Below are positions 58,725-64,000 of a stretch of DNA of 64,000 bases, in pieces. Numbering within the stretch: the stretch's first letter is position 1; the number at the start of each line of letters is the position of its first letter. The DNA is taken from NCBI GenBank assembly GCA_963691655.1, contig OY829329.1, positions 18,428,708-18,492,707 on the forward strand, written 5' to 3'. The position numbers were made by a program, and so were the translations under genes. Under the pieces are notes generated by a model. That model was not told the origin of the DNA and made no database searches. It saw only the letters and a program-made list of their open reading frames with translations. Origin of the DNA: Toxonevra muliebris. Lineage: Eukaryota; Arthropoda; Insecta; Diptera; Pallopteridae.

Positions 58725-59520
58725 AATCAAACAAAAATCGATTTAAAATTTTTACATTTATTCTATACAAAAAAAAGAGTAAAAAGTCGTATTTTAAATT
58801 TATTTAGGTTTAATTAGAAATTTGGCTGATAGATTATGATTATTAATAACTGTTCATGTACTTACATTTGAATTGCTTAGAGATTATATATAATTAATGT
58901 CACAATACAATAGATTAGATTAATAAAAAGGTAAGCGTTATGTTTTCTGATCACTGTTGCTAGCTAAGGCATATTGTGATGTTCTTCAATTAAAATAAAT
59001 AAATTGTAGTAGCTTTTCAACGCCGTCTTACGATACTAGGAATGTCAATCCTATAATTGGTTCAAAAAATTCAGAGATTAAAAAGACAAAGTCCCGGTAT
59101 TTTCGGGACTCGGACATATCTTCAACAAAGTTATTGTAATTCAAACTTCCTCTTTTTTTTATAAAGAAACTTCGTCCTTGGGTCAAAATATTTTCTAATT
59201 CTTGATGGTACGATCCTCAAAAGTCGACCAATAATGTATTATGTGATACATTATTTTCTTTGCTCTACGAAATTTTAACGGAAATGCCCAAAAATTCAAA
59301 TGGACATCATATCAACTTAAGGTGACCCTGCATTTTCTCGGTCCAATTTCAGTAATTTTTTTAGGACAGATAGATTAATTAAAATGTACTTTCTGAAACC
59401 GAACATTTTTTGACATATATTTAAAGACAGGGTTTTTTGGAGGAAGTTAATTATCTCTTTAAGAAAGCGATATATCTGCTATATTAGGCCGGTGCACACT
59501 GCAGTGTTTCAGCTCAATAC
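58725..59520. other. Non-coding stretch
   Basis: AT-rich, no gene or structured repeat recognised. Confidence 0.4.
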
Positions 59521-60075
59521 TAAGAGCGGAAAAAATAGGCGTGATCGGTTACCTGACACACTCACCTTTCTTACAAACGAAAATTGTAAAAAGTCAACAA
59601 AAATTGTTTAAGCAAAAATATTGACATGAAATATTTACCAAAATTATATAGAAAGATAAAAAAAACTGTGGCTAAAATTGGGCGGGATCGATCAACTGCC
59701 ACACCCACCTCTCATACAAACGGAAATTGTAAAAAGCCAAAAAAATTGTTTAAGTAAAGATATTGGATTGAAATTTTTACCCAAATTGTATAGAAAAATA
59801 AAAAAAATGTGGCCGAAAAATGGCCACGATCGGTTAACTGCCACATTCATCTCCCATACAAACGGAAATTGTAAAAAGCCACAAAAAATTGTTTAAGTAA
59901 AGATATTGGATTGAAATTTTTACCAAAATTATATAGAAAGATAACTGTGATCGAAAAATGGGCGGATCAATGGTCAATTGCCACTCCAACCGTCCATACA
60001 AAAACAAAATCTAAAAGGCCATAGAAATCGTTTTAGCGAAAATACCAAACTGAAATTCTCACCGAAGTTATCTAA
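59521..60075. repeat. Tandem repeat, ~142-bp unit, about four copies
   Basis: The phrase CGGAAATTGTAAAAAGCCA recurs at about 59578, 59721, 59863 and (diverged) 60003, a spacing of 140-143. Each unit also carries GATCG-TCAACTGCCAC, CATACAAA and AAATTTTTACC-AAATT-TATAGAAA. Confidence 0.9.
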
Positions 60076-61697
60076 AATGATGAAAAAGCTTTATAATAAA
60101 AATAGGCATGTTTAGGTATCTACCACGCCCAAAAATTTCAAAATCAATTTTATGGGAAATATTTTTTTACAACATATTAATCTTCTATCTATCTTTACCT
60201 TAATTATGGGTCTAGTTTGCTACATGGGTCAAAAAGACCCATAAATAAGGGTGGCAGAGGGTTAATGCATTCTAGAATAATATTGTCCATAAAATTTTAT
60301 TATAGATCTCAGAACACAGTATTTTTCTTAGACTTGATTTGATATTTTTAAAGAATTTTTTAGTTTATAGACTTCTATTACTTTGTATGACAACACCCCC
60401 AAATTAACACTCATTTTGAGGAAAAAACATTATTCCCTGTATTGTTAACTTAAAATAATCACGTGTATATAAATTCAAGTCTTTTTTCCAACTTTTGTGT
60501 GGAATCGAGCCAGTGCTCGAAACTCGAAGAAAAGCTCTGCTGTTTCGTATATTGCCAGGCTAAAACTAGAACACTTGATAAGAATTTCTATTGAATTATA
60601 CTTACTAATATTACAAATTCAACAGAATCAACTATCATTGTAATAAATAAATAAATCACTTTCATACATTCAAACTACTTCCCAAAGCAATTCACAAATA
60701 AATTCAATTGATCTATAGGAATACAAATATGTATGTACCATATCAATAAATGATATTAAAACAAAACAATTTATTCAATTATATTAACCACAAACACAGC
60801 ATATTGTAGTTATAAAAATTATCGGTATGCATAATTAACTGTAGACATACGAGTAAATATACCCATATGTCAATATTTAATGCTTTACCATTTTGGACCA
60901 CATTAAATGCTCCTCTTTTTTGTTAAGAAGCAGAGTGGAAGCAGATTGAGTTCTTCATATACGAGTGAAAGAAATTTAATTCAGTCGGGTTTCTATGGTA
61001 TGCACACGAGAACGAAAAAGCAACACAAAAAAGCAGGAGCTAAGTGAAGTTTTAGGTATAACTACAAAAGTATTAATTTTTGTATTTATTATTTAAAAGT
61101 TTATGAATTTTATTTTTTATTAATTTATTAAAATTTTATGAATTTTATTTTTAAAAATTGAAAAGAAAAGAAATGCGCATTTTTCCCTTGAAAAAAGAGA
61201 AATCAAATGCCCTTCAGAGTATAAAAATAAGCGCTTTAACACTTTCAAAAATGCACCCTCGAATCCATTCTCCTGCGCATTCCATCGACATTGGGTATGT
61301 TGGGTATGTCCGTCTATAATGATATTTGATCGTATGTATGTATATTTTAGTCATGATATGAATTTTAGTTTTTATTGATGGCGTGTTGTAGACAATATGC
61401 TCTTATCTACATTGACACAAATGTGATAAATCTAAATAACTTTCATCATGAGTTATTCCCACTTTAATGATAAAACAATCTAATAAATTTTAAACAACTT
61501 CAGATCCTCTTCAGATTTAATCCCATTATCACGCATGTGTAAAAACTTTGTTATCTTTATGTTGATGCTAAGAAAAAGTGAAGTATTTCATAATCTTTTA
61601 GAAAATAATAAAATGCTAATGCTACTTTAAACTAAAACTTAATTCTTATGCCTCTCCTGTGCATATTATATTTGATTAATTCTGAATATGTATATAT
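60076..61697. other. Non-coding stretch
   Basis: AT-rich, no gene recognised. Confidence 0.4.
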
Positions 61698-63785
61698 AGT
61701 GGCGGATTTAGATTTTGGGTGGGGGTGACTTATACTAAAACATAAAAATTCATTAGCCAATCAATATAAATATTATGGAAGATCAAAATTCGGACCAAAT
61801 TCAGACCAAAAAATCAGGGTAAAAAATTTTATCAAAACAGACCGAAAATTGGACCAAAATTAAGATTAAAAATTCGACCGAAGTTCGGACCGAAACTCAT
61901 GCGAAAAACTAGAGCGAAAGTCAGATAAAAAATCCAGGTCAAAAATGGGACCAAATTACAGAAACTTAGATCGATATTTAGAGCAACAATAAGAGCAAAA
62001 CTCAAACCAAAAATCTAGGTCAAAATTCGGACCCAAGATCACATTAGAACAGACGAAAGATCGGACTAAAATTTAAATTAGACCTAAAATCAGACCAAAA
62101 CTCAGAAAAAAATTACACAGAAAATCAGATCATAAATCGAACCAAAACTCAGACCGAAAGTCAGATAAACAACCAGATCAAAATCCAAACCACAGTTGAA
62201 ATCTTAACTCAGATAAAAGAATAAACCAAATTATGACCAAAAATCTGAACGAAAACTAGTTCGAAATTTAGACCAGAATGCTAACCAAAATTCATATCGA
62301 ATTTAGACCAAAGCTCAAACCAAAATTCAGAGCAAAGTCAGACTAAGAATCGAACAAAAATTCAGACCTAAACGCAGATCATAAATAAAAAAAATTCGAC
62401 CAAAAAGAAGATGGAAGTCAGACCAAAATTTAGATAAAAAATCTGACCAAGACTCCCGCAAAAAATCAGACCAAATTCTGACCAAAAAGAAGACGAAAAG
62501 TCAGACCAAAACCGAACAAAAACTCAAATCGTTATTCAGATAAATAATAATTTAGCTCAGACCTAAAGTCAGGCCAAAATTCAAATTAAAAATTATATCG
62601 AAAATCGGACCAGAACTCAGAAAAACAATTGTACCGAAAATTAAACGACAAACCGAACCAAAACTCAGACCGAAAGTCAGATCAAAGAACCAGATAAAAA
62701 TTCAAACCACAATGGAAACCCCAACTCATGTGAAGAATCGGACCAAGTTCTGACCAAAAATAAGATCGAAACCACAACGCTAACCAAAACTCAAATCAAA
62801 TTTATATAAAAATCAATTTGAAATTCAGGCCAAAGTTCAGACCAAAAAATTCGGCCAAAAGTCAGATAAAAAATCAAACGAAAGTTCAGACCCAAAAGCA
62901 AATTAAAAATCTAAAAATCAAAACGAAAAGAAGACGGAAAGTCAGATCAAATTTAGATAAAAAATCTTAACAAAACTCCTGGCACAAATCGGACCAAATT
63001 CAAACTAAAAATTAGTCTAGAAGGCAAAAAATCAAACATAATCTCAAATCGACATTCAAGTTAAAAATAAGTGCGAAACCCAGACCAAAACAGACAAAAA
63101 ATCGTACCAAAACTCATATTAAAAATTAGACCGAAAATTGAACCAAAACTCAGACAAAAATTAAACCGAAAGTCAGAGCATAAATTCGACCCAAAATTAG
63201 ACCTAAACGTAGATCAAAAATCAAAAAATTGGACCGAAAGTCAGATAAAGAAACCAGATCTAAATTCAAACAACAGTTGAAATCTGAACTCAGATAAAAC
63301 ATTAAATCAAATTCTGATCGAAACCAAAATTCAAGTCAAATTACGATAAAAATCAAATGAAAATTCAAACCAAAAGTCAAACTCAAATCAGACACAAAAA
63401 TCAAAATAAATTCAGACCAAGGCTCAAACCAAAATTCAGATTACAAAATTTGGCCAAAAGTCAGACCAAAAATCAAACCGAAATTCGGACTCGAACGAAG
63501 ATCAAAAATCAAAAAAATCGGACCAAATTCTGATCAAAAAAAAAAGACGAGAAGACGGACCAAAAATTTAGAGTAAAATTTAGATAAAAAATCTGACCAA
63601 AACTCCAATTGGATCAAAATATACGCCAAAAATTAGGCCGTAAGTTAAACCCAAACTTAGATAAAAATCCGGCGAAAACTCAGCCAAAAATTCGGGCCCA
63701 AGCTCAAATAAAAATCAGACCAAAACTCAAACTAAAATTCAAACCAAATTCAGAACGAAAATCAGATCAAAAACCAGACTTAACC
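61698..63785. repeat. hAT-like terminal sequence followed by a 12-bp-period array
   Basis: AGTGGCGGATTTAGATTTTGGG at 61698 matches the right terminus of the 8068-10576 element read inward. From about 61790 to 63785 the sequence is variants of AGACCAAAATTC / AGACCAAAAATC with a 12-base period. Plus-strand frames such as 63071-63280 show the resulting four-residue rhythm (x-P-K-L/I). No second terminus is visible before the window ends. Confidence 0.82.
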
Positions 63786-64000
63786 CTTTCAATCCGATCG
63801 GGATAATACATTCCGAAAATATTTGGATTCGCCTCCTGGATTAATTTGCTGAAAACTATCCGTTATTTACGATACTTTGTATAAAATGTTGACGTTTATT
63901 TCATAATTGACCACTGTAGTTACTTGTAATCAGCCAATGTATTGTATTTCTATTTAAATAATTTTTTTTTAGCTAGTAATACATCATTACTTTGGATTTC
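63786..64000. other. Window end, non-coding
   Basis: AT-rich, no feature recognised. Confidence 0.4.

Noticed and set aside
63071..63280. Plus-strand Lys-rich frame
   Set aside because: Translation of the 12-bp array with a four-residue rhythm.

Overview
This window is AT-rich eukaryotic DNA, almost certainly from a higher fly. The genes have spliceosomal introns with GT/AG borders, there is a fly-type RR-2 cuticle protein gene, and three Drosophila-like core-1 galactosyltransferase genes are present. The repeat content (mariner/Tc1, hAT-like and foldback-like elements, DUF4780-type and reverse-transcriptase fragments, CAGTGGCGGAT ends) would fit a tephritid fruit fly, but that assignment is inference. 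Most of the 64 kb is non-coding; gene density is very low and most open frames are chance or repeat-derived.

Protein-coding content: (1) 3826-4552 (+), the last two exons of a divergent core-1 beta-1,3-galactosyltransferase (C1GalT) paralogue whose 5' exons are not visible; (2) 6697-7561 (-), a secreted RR-2 cuticle protein with a tiny first exon; (3) 24055-25332 (+), a complete four-exon C1GalT-like gene of 363 codons, with a possible non-coding first exon ending near 17522; (4) 35051-38708 (-), a second full C1GalT gene that looks like the C1GalTA orthologue. The three galactosyltransferase genes share intron positions and so form a family cluster of duplicated genes. Their products would be Golgi type II membrane enzymes that add galactose to GalNAc-Ser/Thr; the cuticle gene is an unrelated neighbour.

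Repeat and mobile content: a decayed DUF4780-type ORF (5.3-6.4 kb); a hAT-like element with imperfect 8-bp target duplication (8.07-10.58 kb) holding a dead Tc3-like transposase and a 12-bp-period array; long degenerate tandem arrays at 9.0-10.5, 14.4-16, 29.4-31.6, 52.6-54.4, 56.1-56.7, 56.65-57.0, 59.5-60.1 and 61.8-63.8 kb; a 2.3-kb foldback element whose arms are built of ~139-bp tandem modules (31.95-34.23 kb), with a solo arm at 46.2 kb; a dead mariner (44.2-45.0 kb); a Tc1-like element with TA duplication (47.8-49.5 kb) and another inverted-repeat element inside it; a tRNA-derived SINE-like unit (45.4-45.7 kb); a non-LTR reverse-transcriptase fragment (39.3-39.7 kb); and several MITEs.

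The most unusual signals are the recurrent 12-bp array linked to a hAT-like terminal end at two loci, the foldback element with modular arms, an 18-bp minisatellite inside the C1GalTA intron, and an inverted duplicated block shared by the flanks of the two intact C1GalT genes. No functional novel gene system was recognised with confidence.
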